A DNA stretch of 64,000 nucleotides. Origin: Mastigamoeba balamuthi. Taxonomy: Eukaryota; Evosea; Mastigamoebida; Mastigamoebidae. How positions within the stretch are numbered: the first letter of the stretch is position 1; each line of letters opens with the position of its first letter. Under the pieces are notes generated by a model. It was not told the DNA's origin. It worked only from the letters and a program-made list of their open reading frames with translations, and did no database searches. Location of the stretch: positions 230,430 to 294,429 of the forward strand of contig CACRSC010000002.1 of assembly GCA_902651635.1 (NCBI GenBank). Reading direction: 5' to 3'. Shown here piece by piece: positions 36,956 through 49,574 of the stretch. Made by a program: the position numbers and the translations under genes.

Positions 36956-38243
36956 TCACCTCGGCCCCTGCGCCCGCTCGATCTCCGCCTGCACCTGCGC
37001 GATCTGCTCCAGCGTCTGCTGCGCCTGCCTCGCGAGACTCTGGGAGGTCGTGCCATTAATAAAGCAGAGGGCGCGAATCAATTGATCTGGGCGAGGGCGA
37101 AAGGCGCACGCTGGCCTGGTCGTTGACGGCGCGCACGGCGTCCTCGAGGACCTTGACGTGCCGGGGCGCCTCGCCCGCGCGCGGCCCCGGCAGCAGCTCG
37201 GCGACGCCGCGTGACGCCATCAGCAGCGGCGACGACGACGACGCGGCCAGCGAGGCGTACTCGACGCCGCTGCCCGAGACGAGGTTCGTCACCGTGGGCT
37301 CCACCTGCAGCGGGGCCTCGCCGGGGCGCCGCGTCACCAGGAGGCGGTAGTCTGACGTCAGGACGCCGGCGCCGCCCGCGCCCTCGCGCTCGGTGAGCAG
37401 CGCCAGGACCACCGGGGCCCCCGCGTGGCGCGCCAGGGCGTCCTGCACGGCCAGCTCGCGCGACGAGGGCACCAGCGGCGTCCAGCGGCGGCACTTGTAC
37501 CACCCCACCACCGCTGCCTCCTGCGCTCCCGTGGCCCCCCGCGCGCGCGTCAGGACGCCCGCTTCCTGTTCTGGTGGTTCTCGTTCTCCCGGTATCTTCC
37601 CATCCCAGTTCGGGAAGCGCGTTCCAGTTTTGCGCCATTCCGGCGCCGCATTCACTGCCCAATTCGGTATCACATTCCTGATCTCTGATTCCCGAAATGG
37701 GCAAGAGACCACCATCCCACGATCTCTGGCGTGGCAGCCGCCGGGAGACTGGCCGCTGCCCACTCGCGTGCGGGCGATGCGACAGCGCGAGGGGGAGGGA
37801 GAGGGAGAGGGAGAGGGGACGATGTGACACGGGGGGAGAGAAGGGTTCGCACAGGGGAGCCGTGGGCGCGGAGGAGCTCAGCGTCGAGGGCGCCGTTGGG
37901 GTCGTAGAACGAGCAGGTGCCCGCCCCCTGCGCCCCCCCGCGCGGCGCCCTCGCCAGCGCGCTGACCGCGATCCTCGTGACGTGGCGCTCAGACACTGCG
38001 TCGCCCCCGTCCACCAGTGACGTCACGACGCTGACGCTGACAGCGCCGAGCAGGAGTCCCTCCTGGAGGGGGGTGGCAGTGACGTGACAGTGACGTGGCA
38101 GCGGTGAGGTGGCGCTGGCGTCGTGGCGATGTGGCGATGTGGCGTGGGGGTACCGTGTCGCCCGAGGAGGACGCGAGCTCAGTGAGCAGCGCCGCGAGCG
38201 TGACGCCGGGCACGTGCACCTCCACCGCCGCCGCTGTGGCCAT
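36956..38243 (-). CDS. Abraxas-like MPN(-) protein (BRCA1-A/BRISC subunit family)
   Basis: Four exons: 38243-38154, 38062-37853, 37520-37110 (or from 37565, both in phase), 37039-36956; 264 or 279 aa. The join between exons 1 and 2 gives SGDTEGLLLGAV, matching the human Abraxas SDTEGFLLGE segment. Further matches are CSFYDPNGALD and VVGWYKCRRW. The zinc-binding JAMM residues are absent, as in the Abraxas pseudo-MPN group. A C-terminal coiled coil follows (SLARQAQQTLEQIAQVQAEIE). The family scaffolds the K63-deubiquitinase BRCC36; partners in this organism are unknown. Shorter than human Abraxas 1 (409 aa) because it lacks the phosphoserine BRCT-binding tail. Confidence 0.75.
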
Positions 38244-38516
38244 CGCCCGACACGACAAGAGAGGATCTCCTGGCTGGCTGCGTGGCTCTCTCTAAACGAG
38301 GAGCGGAGCGCGTGATTGTGCCGGCAAATATCACGGCTAGATATCACGATACCAAACACGGATTATGGGATATCTCTTCTGATTCCAGAGCTGGAGCTGT
38401 TGGCGGTTGGGCTGTTGATGTGGTGCCACGTCACCTCGGAGAGGGGGTTGTTTTCCGATGTGTGGGGGATGACTCGTTGCCACATCAGGATATATTCTGC
38501 TGGCAACAATGGCCCC

Positions 38517-39405
38517 CTACTGCACCACGCGGATCGCAGCAGCACTCAGGGTGGCTGCGATGGCCTTGACCCCCTTCTGGAGTGTCTCGAGGTCCTCCCT
38601 GATTGCCCTCTGGTCCCTGGCGACCTCCTGCGTGTTCTCCTTGAGTGCCTTGAGGTCTCTGGCGACCCCCTGCATGTTCTCCTTAAGTGCCTTGAGGTCT
38701 CTGGTGACCTCCTGCGTGTTCTCCTTGAGTGCCTTGAGGTCTCTGGCGACCCCCTGCATGTTCTCCTTAAGTGCCTTGAGGTCCCTGGCGACCCTGTGCG
38801 CGTCGCAGCGGAGGCTCCCGAGCTTCTGCTGGTTGGCGCAGAGGACCTGTGCGAGCAGCACTGCTGGTCAGCCGCTGCGAGGGAGGGGCTTAGCGCACGG
38901 CCTCGTGGGCGACGCGCTGCCAGAGGTCGGCCGTCGTCGCCACAGACCCCGCCGAGGGCATCCCACACGTCGCCGTAGATCGTTCCGCTCTCGAGCAGCT
39001 GCGCCAGCAGCACCGCCACGCGGGGGCTCTGGTTGGCGCCCTCCTCCTCGCAGGCCACCAGGACGCTCGTCCGCACGCCCCACCCGCGCTGCAGCACCCG
39101 CGTGCGGAGCCACCGGTACGCCTCTGCGATGCGCCTGCCGTTGTGCACCGCCTCGCAATGACTCGCGGGGCCGCTGGGCTCGCAGAGGCCCACGCTCAGC
39201 TCGCACTCGCCCTCAGCGGCGTCCGCGGAGCACCAGAGGCAGAGGTCGTGGTCGGCGCGGTGCTCCCGCGCGCAGACAGGTCGCACTCGGTGAACACGGG
39301 AGCCTCCGGGGCCTCGGCTGCGGGCGCGGGGCCCTCGTCATCCCTCTGCCTCTTGGGCGGGCTGCTGGCGCAAGGGGGTCCTCCTGCAGCGCGCTTCCCA
39401 CCCAT
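38517..39405 (-). pseudogene. Coiled-coil 14-residue repeat protein with frame breaks
   Basis: Minus-strand gene-like sequence read in three parts: a start MGGKRAAGGPPCASS at 39405, a Cys-containing middle (HDLCLWCSADAAEGECELS, then VAVLLAQLLESGTIYGDVWDALGG), and a last exon from about 38847 to 38517. The last exon has five near-identical 14-residue units (DLKALKEN plus MQGVAR or TQEVAR), which form two heptads each. The GTGCGC donor at the HEA end fits the last exon in phase. Between the first two parts and inside the middle the frame changes without room for an intron, so either two indels (real or from assembly) or unrecognised introns are present. No family recognised. Confidence 0.45.
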
Positions 39406-39834
39406 GCCTTGCGGGTTATTGAAATAAGTGGTGTGGGTGAAATATCAATTGTTGTCGGAAAATCCAGAGGACGCGAGCAGGACAACGGCTACCACGATCA
39501 CCATGGCGACCACGACCATGACCCCACCACCGCGAGCACCACGGCGACCGCGGCGATAACGCGAGCACGAACACGAGCAGGGCAGTGCTGTTGCCTCAGT
39601 GCTCGCCGTGGTCTCCCTCCTACTGAGTCGCCAGAAAATCAACTGACTAAACTGCCGCGGCAACAACGCAGCCCTGCCCTCCCACAGGCTCCCTGCCTGC
39701 TCGGGAAGCCCTGGTGCCTGCAAGAGGAGCGGTGCGGGGAGGACGCCGGGAGCGAGAGAGCGGGAGGGAGGGAGATGATATCCCATGACGTCATGAATAT
39801 CTTGGAGGTGCACTGCTGGGGTGCTGCGCTGGCG
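39406..39834. promoter_or_regulatory. Divergent interval, no gene seen
   Basis: 429 bases between the coiled-coil gene and the membrane protein gene, with CACGACCATGACC-like low-complexity stretches. No gene. Confidence 0.35.
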
Positions 39835-41044
39835 ATGAGCGAGACGGCAGCGGCCAAGTTCTACCGGCGCCACGAGGTGCTGCTGCTGGCGGGGACGGTG
39901 GTGCTGCCCCTGCCGGCGGCCATCTACACGTTTGTGCTGGCGGTGCTCTACCCGGGCCGCAGTTGCGCTCTCCCTCTCTCCTCTTCTCTCTCCACAGTCC
40001 CCACCACAGTCAGTCTCTGCTCTCTTTCTCTCTCTCACTCGATCTCTCTCACTCTCTCTCACTCTCCGCTCACTCGCGCGCCCCTGCCCGCAGTCTACTG
40101 CCCGGAGCCCACCGAGGGGGCCTGCCCCTCGACGACGCACCGCATACCCGACGCTGTGTCGCTGCCTGTGGGTCCGTTGCTTTCCCTCTGCTGTGCTCTG
40201 CTGTGCTCTGTGCTCACTGTTCTCTGCTGTGCGCTGCAGTGGGCTTCCTCTTCGGCCTCAGCCTCGCCTGCAGCGCCTACATCCTCCTCAGCAGCGGCGC
40301 CTGGTCCTTCCACCGCTTCAGGTCCGTCGTGTGCTGCTCCCGTTGCTGCTGTGCTGTGCTGTGACGCCACACAACGACTGACAACAAACGACGACTGCGA
40401 CGACGACGACGACAACAACAACAGGAACAAGACGGTGGCTGCGGTGCAGGTGGTCCTCCTCGCCTGGTTCACCGCCCAGCTCGTGGCCCCCGCCTCCTAC
40501 CGCTCCTACGTGCTGCCCTACAGGTACGCGGCGCCCTCGTACGCCCTGGCCCTCGCCGGCAACGCCACCAGCGGCCTCGTCCGCGTCGCCGCCTCTGCGG
40601 TGCCCTCGCCCCTCGTCTCGCGCACCGCCTGGTCCGCTCGTCTCCGCCTCGTGCGCCTCCCCGACGCCGCCGAGGCCCGCTGCACGCCCCGCGACTGCGA
40701 CCGCGGGCCCCTCAGCGACGCCCTCGAGCTGCCCCCGGTCGCCGTCGCCGAGCACATGCAGTGGGAGCTGCCCGCCAGCCTCCTCTGCAGCGGCTGCAGG
40801 TACCTCGTCTTCCTCTACCCCGCAGACAAGGCACGCCCCTCCTCCTCCTCCTCCTCCTCCTGCTGCCCTGGCTGACGGGGGCGGTGGGCAGGAGGGCAAG
40901 GAGCCTGTGGTGAGGGCGCCAGAGGGGCAGAGCGTCGCCGTGGGCACGAGGACGCTGGACCGCAGCGAGTTCCTCGTCGACGCGAGGCCCTTTGTCTGCT
41001 GCAAGTGGGCCGCGGACCCCTCGTTCCAGTGCGAGGCCTGCTGA
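39835..41044 (+). CDS. Uncharacterised multi-pass membrane protein (281 aa)
   Basis: Five exons: 39835-39961, 40094-40171, 40240-40321, 40425-40830, 40892-41044. Start MSETAAAKFYRRHEV. Three hydrophobic helices are clear: VLLLAGTVVLPLPAAIYTF, GFLFGLSLACSAYILL and AVQVVLLAWFTAQLVA. The loop after the first has two Cys (YCPEPTEGACP). The part after the third helix is polar with Cys pairs (CSGCRY, FVCCKW) and one sequon (NAT). Intron 4 begins GCACGC after AAG. The layout recalls the Frag1/DRAM type of membrane protein, but no diagnostic motif is present and I do not assign it. Confidence 0.65.
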
Positions 41045-41697
41045 GCAGGAGCTGGCCCAGGCGCACGAGAGCGAGGGGGGGGGGGACCGGGCAGCGCAGC
41101 AGGACCTGCTGCCGCTGCCGCTGCTCTCCCTTGTTTTCTTTTTTTTTGTTTTTTGGGGGCGGGGCCCATAATTCCGGGCAGAGGAGCAAATACCAAGTGT
41201 TTGTGATGTTAGAGCTCGGAGAGAAAGCGAGTGAAGCCCTCCTGTGATGACACACAATCAGCTACTATTGACATCACATGAAACCAATACTTGGGTTCAT
41301 CAAACCCGATGAGGAGACATCCACAACAAAACACACCAGCGCCCCGCTGCCCCCCCGGCGGCGGACGCACTTCATTGGTCTTTGGCGCTTAAAACATGGG
41401 CGACCAAAATTACCCAGAGGTGCAACATTCCCACTCTAATTCTTATTGAAATGAAGCAAACGCAGTGCCAACCATCAATTGGTTTGGCCCATCTACATGA
41501 AACGGGCAAGCGCGGGGTCTAATGGGCTGCTTGGGTTATCGTGAACTAAATAAAGATGAAGAAGTCCCCATCTCCCGTCGCCGAATGCAGGCAGATGAAA
41601 CCCTATTCGCTTGTGTACAGGGCATCAGAGGTAGCAAAGGCACTCTACTCTTTGTTGCTTATTGAACACGGGGGTCCGTGCGCGAGCAGCGTCTCCT
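41045..41697. other. Convergent intergenic region, no gene seen
   Basis: 653 bases between two 3' ends. A T-run occurs near 41142-41155 and the composition falls towards neutral. No gene. Confidence 0.4.
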
Positions 41698-42859
41698 CTA
41701 GAGCTGCCCGTAGCGCACGAGGTACAGGAGGCGCGCCAGGTCCTCTGCGTACCTGCACGACGCCGCGACCCTTGCCGCCTCGGTGCCCTCTGCGGGCGCC
41801 GGGCTCACCTGCGCCACACCCCCCAGCCCCCTCTGGTCAGGCACAGCTCCCAACAGCCCCCTCCCTCCCCCCTGCCCTGCCGGCGCTCACCGAGACAGCG
41901 AGCACGTCGACGACGGCGGCGCCGTTGCTCCGGAACCTGACGTCGACCACGCGCGTGTCGCCCTCGCTGCGGCGCACCGTGACGGCCGCCTCCTGCTCCC
42001 CCCTCGCGGCCACGCTGACGCCGTCGAGCGCGCCCACTGCCCCCCTGCGCTCGCGGGGGTCAGTACTGGCGGGCGGAGCTTCACCGCCGTCGTCTCGCGC
42101 TCACCAGACGTCGAGGGGCTCGCGGCTGCCGCTGCCGCTACTGGCGCTGTGCGGGGCGTCTGCGGGGGCGTCGGTCTGCACCGCGGAGCTCTCCATCAGC
42201 GGGCGCGTCGTGCGCAACGAGGCCTCGGCGAGAGCTGCCATCCTGGCGCGGGCCCTCTCCGTCGCGCGCTGCTCCGCCGCCAGCTGCTCGTGCACTGCGG
42301 GGGCCCAGCGTCAGGCGTGCGCGCACAGAGGCCAGCAGAGCAGACGCGGGAAGGGCGGGAGGGAGGAGGGGCTGCGCACGCGTGGCGATGGTGGCGATGA
42401 GGGCGCTCTCGCTGTCGGTGGTCTCGGGTGTGTCCACCGGCACGTTCTCCGCGGGCCCCGCGTCCCGGAACTCCGTGCCGTCTGCGCCAAATAACCGCGC
42501 GGCACAAATTAAACAACAAAATTGGCGACCGCGGAATCAAATTGACGCGGGCTCAATCAATTGAGTGACGCAAGTGGCGCCAAAACAGAGCCGGGCGGCG
42601 CGCACTGGGGGGCAGCTTCGCCATGAAGCGGGCCTTGGCCAGCAGCGACACGTAGCGCGCGGCCAGCTCGGGCAGCGCCTCCTCCGCCGCGGTCGCAGGG
42701 GCCGCCGTCGTCGATGACGTGGCGCAGCGCTGCTGCAGCGACTCGAGGGCCGCCTCCCACGGCGCCGCCGCCTCCTGTGCCTGCACCCTGCAGCTGCTGG
42801 CAGGGGGCGGGTGAGCGTGGGGGGAAGTGGCCAGCGGGTGGGGCGTGTGCGCACCTCAT
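41698..42859 (-). CDS. Uncharacterised coiled-coil protein (247 aa)
   Basis: Six exons: 42859-42855 (ATGAG only), 42787-42606, 42481-42380, 42294-42105, 42044-41891, 41808-41698; every junction stays in phase. The N-terminal half is helical (WEAALESLQQR, ARYVSLLAKARFMAKLPPS); a coil follows (HEQLAAEQRATERARARMAALAEAS). A C-terminal alpha/beta-looking part (AAVTVRRSEGDTRVVDVRF then SCRYAEDLARLLYLVRYGQL) closes it. Coil plus small C-terminal domain is the layout of RWD-type kinetochore or DNA-repair subunits, but no motif proves that. It is divergent with the PRMT gene 271 bases away. Confidence 0.6.
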
Positions 42860-43130
42860 TGGGTTGCGGTCTGTGCGCGTCTGCGTTGGTTTTGGCGCCG
42901 AATCGAAGATACCAGAGCGGCAAGGAGATACAGATATTTCGTTGATTATCAATCGGGATATCCAAATCCAAGATCGCGTGGCAGGTCGGCAGCCTCGGAG
43001 GCAGCGAGAGCCCACATACGGCAGGGGCGCGGGAACCGCCCCGTGGACCAGAAGTGCAGTATTCCCTGTTGATCTGTTGATATGTCGGTATCCCCACTGC
43101 AAAGTCGGCGACTTCGCGCCTGTCGTCCCC

Positions 43131-45111
<1,981 letters not shown>

Positions 45112-45900
45112 GGGGCAGCAAGAGGGAGAAAACACCTGAAAGGAAAGCAACTGAAATCGAGGCAAAATTTCAGCTGTTTTATTCACGAAGTTTCTTTTGG
45201 TCTGAACGGCGGCTCATGCTTGGAGGGTATTAGTTGGAAAAGTCACCCAAGATGGAAAAATAGTGACAGGTCTGTTGACTACCCTTTTTTGGAGGGGAGG
45301 GAACACAATGATAAGGAATAAGTTATCATTGCGATTTTATTGCTGTTTATCTCCACAGTAATTACGGTGTGATCACATTGAAATTTTGGCAATGCAAATA
45401 ATGTGGAAAATAGCACTTGCATCTGTTACCGATGCACTACTTAGGGTAGCACTAAAACAGCACATGGTGCACAACTGTCTCGTCATTTAATATTTGGTTA
45501 TCACTGTGTTTTATCCACTGAAGTGCTAATTAGCACATACAGTGCTGAATTTAAGCACTCGATTTAGTGCTGAGTTAGCACTACTTTTGCACTAAATTCT
45601 GACAGCACATATAGCACATTTGTGCATAATGCACATTATATGCATAATGTGCATGATACACTATAATAGTTTTTGGCGATTTTAGCTGTTTTAGCAATTT
45701 AATCAACATAGTAAATAAGCACATTTTTGCATTTGTTCATCGCTGAGCTCTCAGTCATTTCCCCCCTAAGTCAAACATCTGTTTTTGGCTTTTTCACTGG
45801 GGTAGTCTGAGAAACCGGGCCTCCCTGGGAATAGGGCGCAGGGGGTTCTCACTGAGGTACCAGGCATCTAGGTTCGTGATGATTGTGATGGCTGACCTCA
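45112..45900. repeat. AT-rich junction with GTGC/GCAC palindromes
   Basis: From about 45120 the DNA becomes AT-rich and CpG-poor. Between about 45520 and 45665 short palindromes recur, such as GTGCTAATTAGCAC and GTGCATAATGCAC. No gene seen. Confidence 0.6.
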
Positions 45901-45914
45901 GCAGGTCATTAGCT

Positions 45915-46352
45915 CATCACCTTCTTCCCCTTGAACTTCTTGCCCACGATGTTGAATCGGGACATGAAGCCCAGGTAGTGCTCTACCCTGCTTCTTCAGC
46001 ACCTGTGAACAGGCATTCGAACCTGGTATAACTGAGTGCAGTTCTGGTTCGTTATAACCTGAAGATCTGGCAGGGCTCAGCTCCACACATGGAACTGCAA
46101 GGGATATGACTGCTGGCTGACAATTCCTCTGTCAGTGTCCCAAGCAGTGACCTCCTGACCCTCTTTGAGCACACCTCTCTGTATGACTCTGTTAATGGAA
46201 GGCAGAGACCCTTGTACAACCAGTGAACGTCCATGGAAATGCCCTGGTTGTTGACTACCACCTGGATCTTGACCATGTGCCCCTTGTACTTGCCATTGCA
46301 GAACTTGTTCTGCTTCTTGCTGGGCCGTGAGATGGCAATGGCCTTGACATAC
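45915..46352 (-). mobile_element. Decayed DDE transposase (IS5/Harbinger-like DNA transposon)
   Basis: The minus strand reads RPSKKQNKFCNGKYKGHMVK then IQVVVNNQG (46350-46240), matching the RP-x-Q-x-YSGKKK-H-x-K-xQ-vv-x-x-G core of DDE_Tnp_4 transposases. Further down, EHYLGFMSRFNIVGKKFKGKK (about 45985-45920) fits the C-terminal E-region helix. The parts lie in different frames with at least two shifts between them, and the N-terminal half and terminal repeats were not found. An inactive fragment. Confidence 0.6.
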
Positions 46353-46639
46353 ACAGACCCGTGTATTATACGAGACTAGGGTGGAGGAAGCCTGTTGGCC
46401 TCAGAAGTCTGGGCATTCAAGACACTCTGTGCATTTTCGAAAATTAGTTATCAGGTTGTTGCATTTCAAATCAGGAATTGAATTGATAAATTCACGTTTG
46501 ACATTTCTAGAATAAATTGGCAAACGGGTGCACGCCCAAATTATCAATTGATTTAATAATGAATTTATACTGATTTCATTTAGAAGAATAAAATTGTGTT
46601 GTGTTGTTAATGAAGTAGGCATTACCTCCATCTCGTTAA

Positions 46640-47245
46640 GATGCTCTGCCAGGTACAGCCATCATCGAGCCATCATGCACTGGAAGTTGCTTGGGTCAGG
46701 AACCTCCAGGGACATCTCAGAGGTAAGTACTTCATAGTGTTTGAAGTTTATCAGCAGGCCCAGCAAGTCCTTCAGCTTCTTGAAGGGGGTTCTGGCCTCC
46801 GTAGCACTGAAATACCCGTTCCAGGAATTGGACAGGGTACCCCCAGCGTGCTTTGGCAATGGACTTTTTCAACTTGTGCAGGACACTGCTGCCTGGCTTT
46901 TTTTAGGGAAGGAAACACATCAGGAATGCCGAGCATGAGCTTCTTTCTGAACGTCAGCTTCCTAGTCTGCATGCCTGCCTTAACAGCATGCATAAGAGCA
47001 TTCATTCTGGAAATATTAGTTTGTATTAACACAGAGAGAACAAGGAAGGAACAGGGAAGGGGTTTCATACCTCATGACGAGGTCGTTCAGAGTCCCACCA
47101 AGCAGCATCTGCATGGCCTTGAACCCAGTCCTGACCTCTTCAAAGATGCAGGGCTGGTGGGCATGCTCCTTACTGGGCTTGACACTGAAGATACTGAGGA
47201 GGTCACATGACATCTTCATAAGGGCCAAGATCTGCTGTTTCTCCT
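46640..47245 (-). pseudogene. Diverged copy of the repeated multi-exon gene (copy 3)
   Basis: Read on the minus strand, HQPCIFEEVRTGFKAMQML (about 47150) corresponds to QPCTFGDVRAGIKSLQTL of the intact copy at 62156-63482. The next exon KLTFRKKLMLGIP (about 46950) matches DLILREKIMISIP, and KSIAKARWGYPVQFLE (about 46850) matches SALSAIMARPIVVQIE. Exon order is the same, and GT-AG introns of about 50 bases can be placed. It is much more diverged than the other two copies; whether it still encodes a protein is unclear. Confidence 0.5.
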
Positions 47246-47604
47246 GTGATGCCTCATCTGCTTCTCATCTGACTCCAACACACATGAGGTGATCCTTTAT
47301 TCCTCTGCTGTGATCTCCTTGTTAACCTTCTTTGCCTCATTCTCAGATTGCTCACTGTCACTGAGATGTGGTGCAGCAGCAGCAGCTTATGACTACTGCA
47401 GCTGCAGCAGTACCTAAAGTCACACCAACAGAGGGTGTGATGTGGAAATCAAGGAGAGAGAAGAGATAATACAACATACCTGCTCTTCTAAGAGACATGA
47501 CCTCTTGGTCTCTGTCCTGCTGGGGTCATTGTTTGTGTGTAGCAGGTGTGTATGATGGGCAGAATAGCATTAAGAAAGCCTGTTAGAGGTTATGATTAAG
47601 TCAG

Positions 47605-47850
47605 AGAATTAGCGTGTTGAAGTGTTGTAGCAGCACGTTGCAGAACCTCTGCTATGTGCTGCTACACAGGTACCTTCTGCTATATTATTGTGAAGGTGCA
47701 GAAGCACCTGCTACGTGGTGAAGCAGATATGGTGCTGTAGTAGTGCATTGCAGAAGGTCTGCTACACATTGCTACACAGATACCCTCTGCTATGTAGCAT
47801 AGCAGAAGGCACTAGAGCACCTTTCACTATGTGGTGTAGCAGATACTAAA
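47605..47850. repeat. Palindromic GTAGCAG/CTGCTAC array
   Basis: Alternating TGTAGCAG and CTGCTACA words at close spacing, forming overlapping short hairpins. Same family as the arrays at 57245, 57870, 59390, 60910, 61680 and 63550, but more degraded. Confidence 0.75.
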
Positions 47851-47944
47851 GTGTAGTCAATTAAGGACAATTGCTTTTATTTAGAGGACAAAGCAATTGA
47901 GAAGAGCAAGGTATGAGTGACAGAGCACTCAAGAGATGGGTTAG

Positions 47945-48640
47945 AGTGTCTTAGTACGTGGGTGTGTCTGCTGCACCATCAGCAGACTCAGATGCAGAGT
48001 GAAAGGTGGGCACTTTGTGCTTGGAGGAAGTGATGGTGGTGCCCTTAAGGGACTCATACTTGCTTTAATTGGCACACTCGGACTTAAGAAGCTCCAGCTG
48101 CTTCTTGAGCCCCTCATTCTGGCTCTTCAACGTTGCAATGAGCATGTGCTGCTCATGCAGGTCGTTGGTCACCTGAGCTGCTCTTTCTTGTACATGACAA
48201 TCTTGTCCTTCAACTTGGCCCTGGCAGCCTCCAAGCCCTTGATGATCTGGTCCTGCAGCTATGCTGGAACAAGAAGACCTGATCCAGCAGCAGAGGCGAT
48301 TTCAGCAGTCAGTCTCTTCACCTCGTTCTGAGATCTCTCATTCAGCACACACAGGTCCTTTGTATGCACGCTGAGGAACTGTATGGAATGTAGTGCTGTC
48401 TGCATAGCCTTCTCATGCTCTTTCTGGTGCCAGACACCACTGGATCTTCAAAGGCAAACAAGGAAGAAGATGATGTGCCACAGCTGTGGCAGCTGGAGCC
48501 ACATACTTGTCCTGCCCCATCTTCACTTCCGTTGGCTGCTCGTTTGCCTTCTCCAGCTCACTCTCATTCTGCTGCTGCTGGGCACTCAGGAGACAGCTCA
48601 GGCTCAATGACTGGTACTGCTGCTGCTGCTACTATGGCCT
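47945..48640 (-). pseudogene. Coiled-coil gene remnant
   Basis: On the minus strand a coiled-coil protein is legible in pieces: QQQQNESELEKANEQPTEVK, then HQKEHEKAMQTALHSIQF, LNERSQNEVKRLTAEIAS, then, after an in-frame TAG, LQDQIIKGLEAARAKLKDK. VTNDLHEQHMLIATLKSQNE and GLKKQLELLKSECAN end it. Heptad spacing is regular. The pieces change frame where short introns with GT and AG ends could lie. The in-frame TAG (about 48266) and another stop near 48076 suggest a broken gene. Family not recognised. Confidence 0.5.
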
Positions 48641-48689
48641 TGTGTTGAACCAGGGCTGCAGGAGTGGTCATGGAAACCACTTCTATGAC

Positions 48690-48945
48690 AGAAATAATGT
48701 CAGGTTGTATAGGCATGCAGTGCCAGTGATTGTGCCACTGGCATATAATTATGTGCCAGCAGCATATGCTATGTGCTGCCAGCATATAATTATGTGCCAC
48801 CAGCATATAGCTGTATGCCAGTAGCATAATCACTGGCATAACTTTGTGCTGATGGCATATACTATGTACTGCCAGCACTGCCACCAGCACATAGTATATG
48901 CTGCTGGCACAGAATTAAACTGCCAGCACATAGCATGTGCTGGCA
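48690..48945. repeat. Second palindrome family (TGCCAGCA / TGCTGGCA)
   Basis: About ten short inverted words built from CATATAATTATGTGCC, GCCAGCACATAGCATG and their complements, giving hairpins of 8-12 bp stems. It differs in sequence from the GTAGCAG arrays but has the same design. Confidence 0.7.
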
Positions 48946-49329
48946 GATACATGTATGTATGAGAAGGAAAGAACTCACCAGATTGGCATGTGAGTCTTTT
49001 TTCTCCCCCAATGGATTAAGACTTCCCCATACAATTCAAAATGGTACACCATGGGCACCACTGCACAGCATGGCAGTCCCAGCCTCCAGCATAAGTGATC
49101 TGGCTGTGTCTCAGCCTAGCACTCATGGTCTTCACCATGGTGGCGATCCTCATGCCCCCAAGGCACTACAGGGCACCCCTGGGGGACGGGACTGTGACAT
49201 CACTCAGGGCAAAAGCTGATAGAAGCACCCCAAAAACACTAACTCGATCAATGCCCCACAGGTCCCACCCATTCAACACCACTCCCCCAGCCTGAAGCAT
49301 GGTGGCAACCATACTTCCATAACCACAGC
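48946..49329. other. AT-neutral sequence, no gene seen
   Basis: Non-repetitive sequence between the palindromes and the LINE. It may be the LINE 5' region, but no motif supports this. Confidence 0.3.
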
Positions 49330-49574
49330 TGGTGCCAAGGCCCAGTGCAGATGCACCACTGCACCTCAAAGACACACGGACCGATTCTGTGAAATTTCTC
49401 AGTTCACACCCGGAAATACTGGAGAACTCATACTATAAAAAGGTGGCAAAATATGCCAACAGCAAGACAGCACTATACACCTTTGAGAGCATGAAACAGA
49501 CCTCGCCACTGACAGACCCCCCAGAGGCTGCCAGTGCCCCTCTGCTGAAGTAACGATCCAGAGAGGACCAAGCT

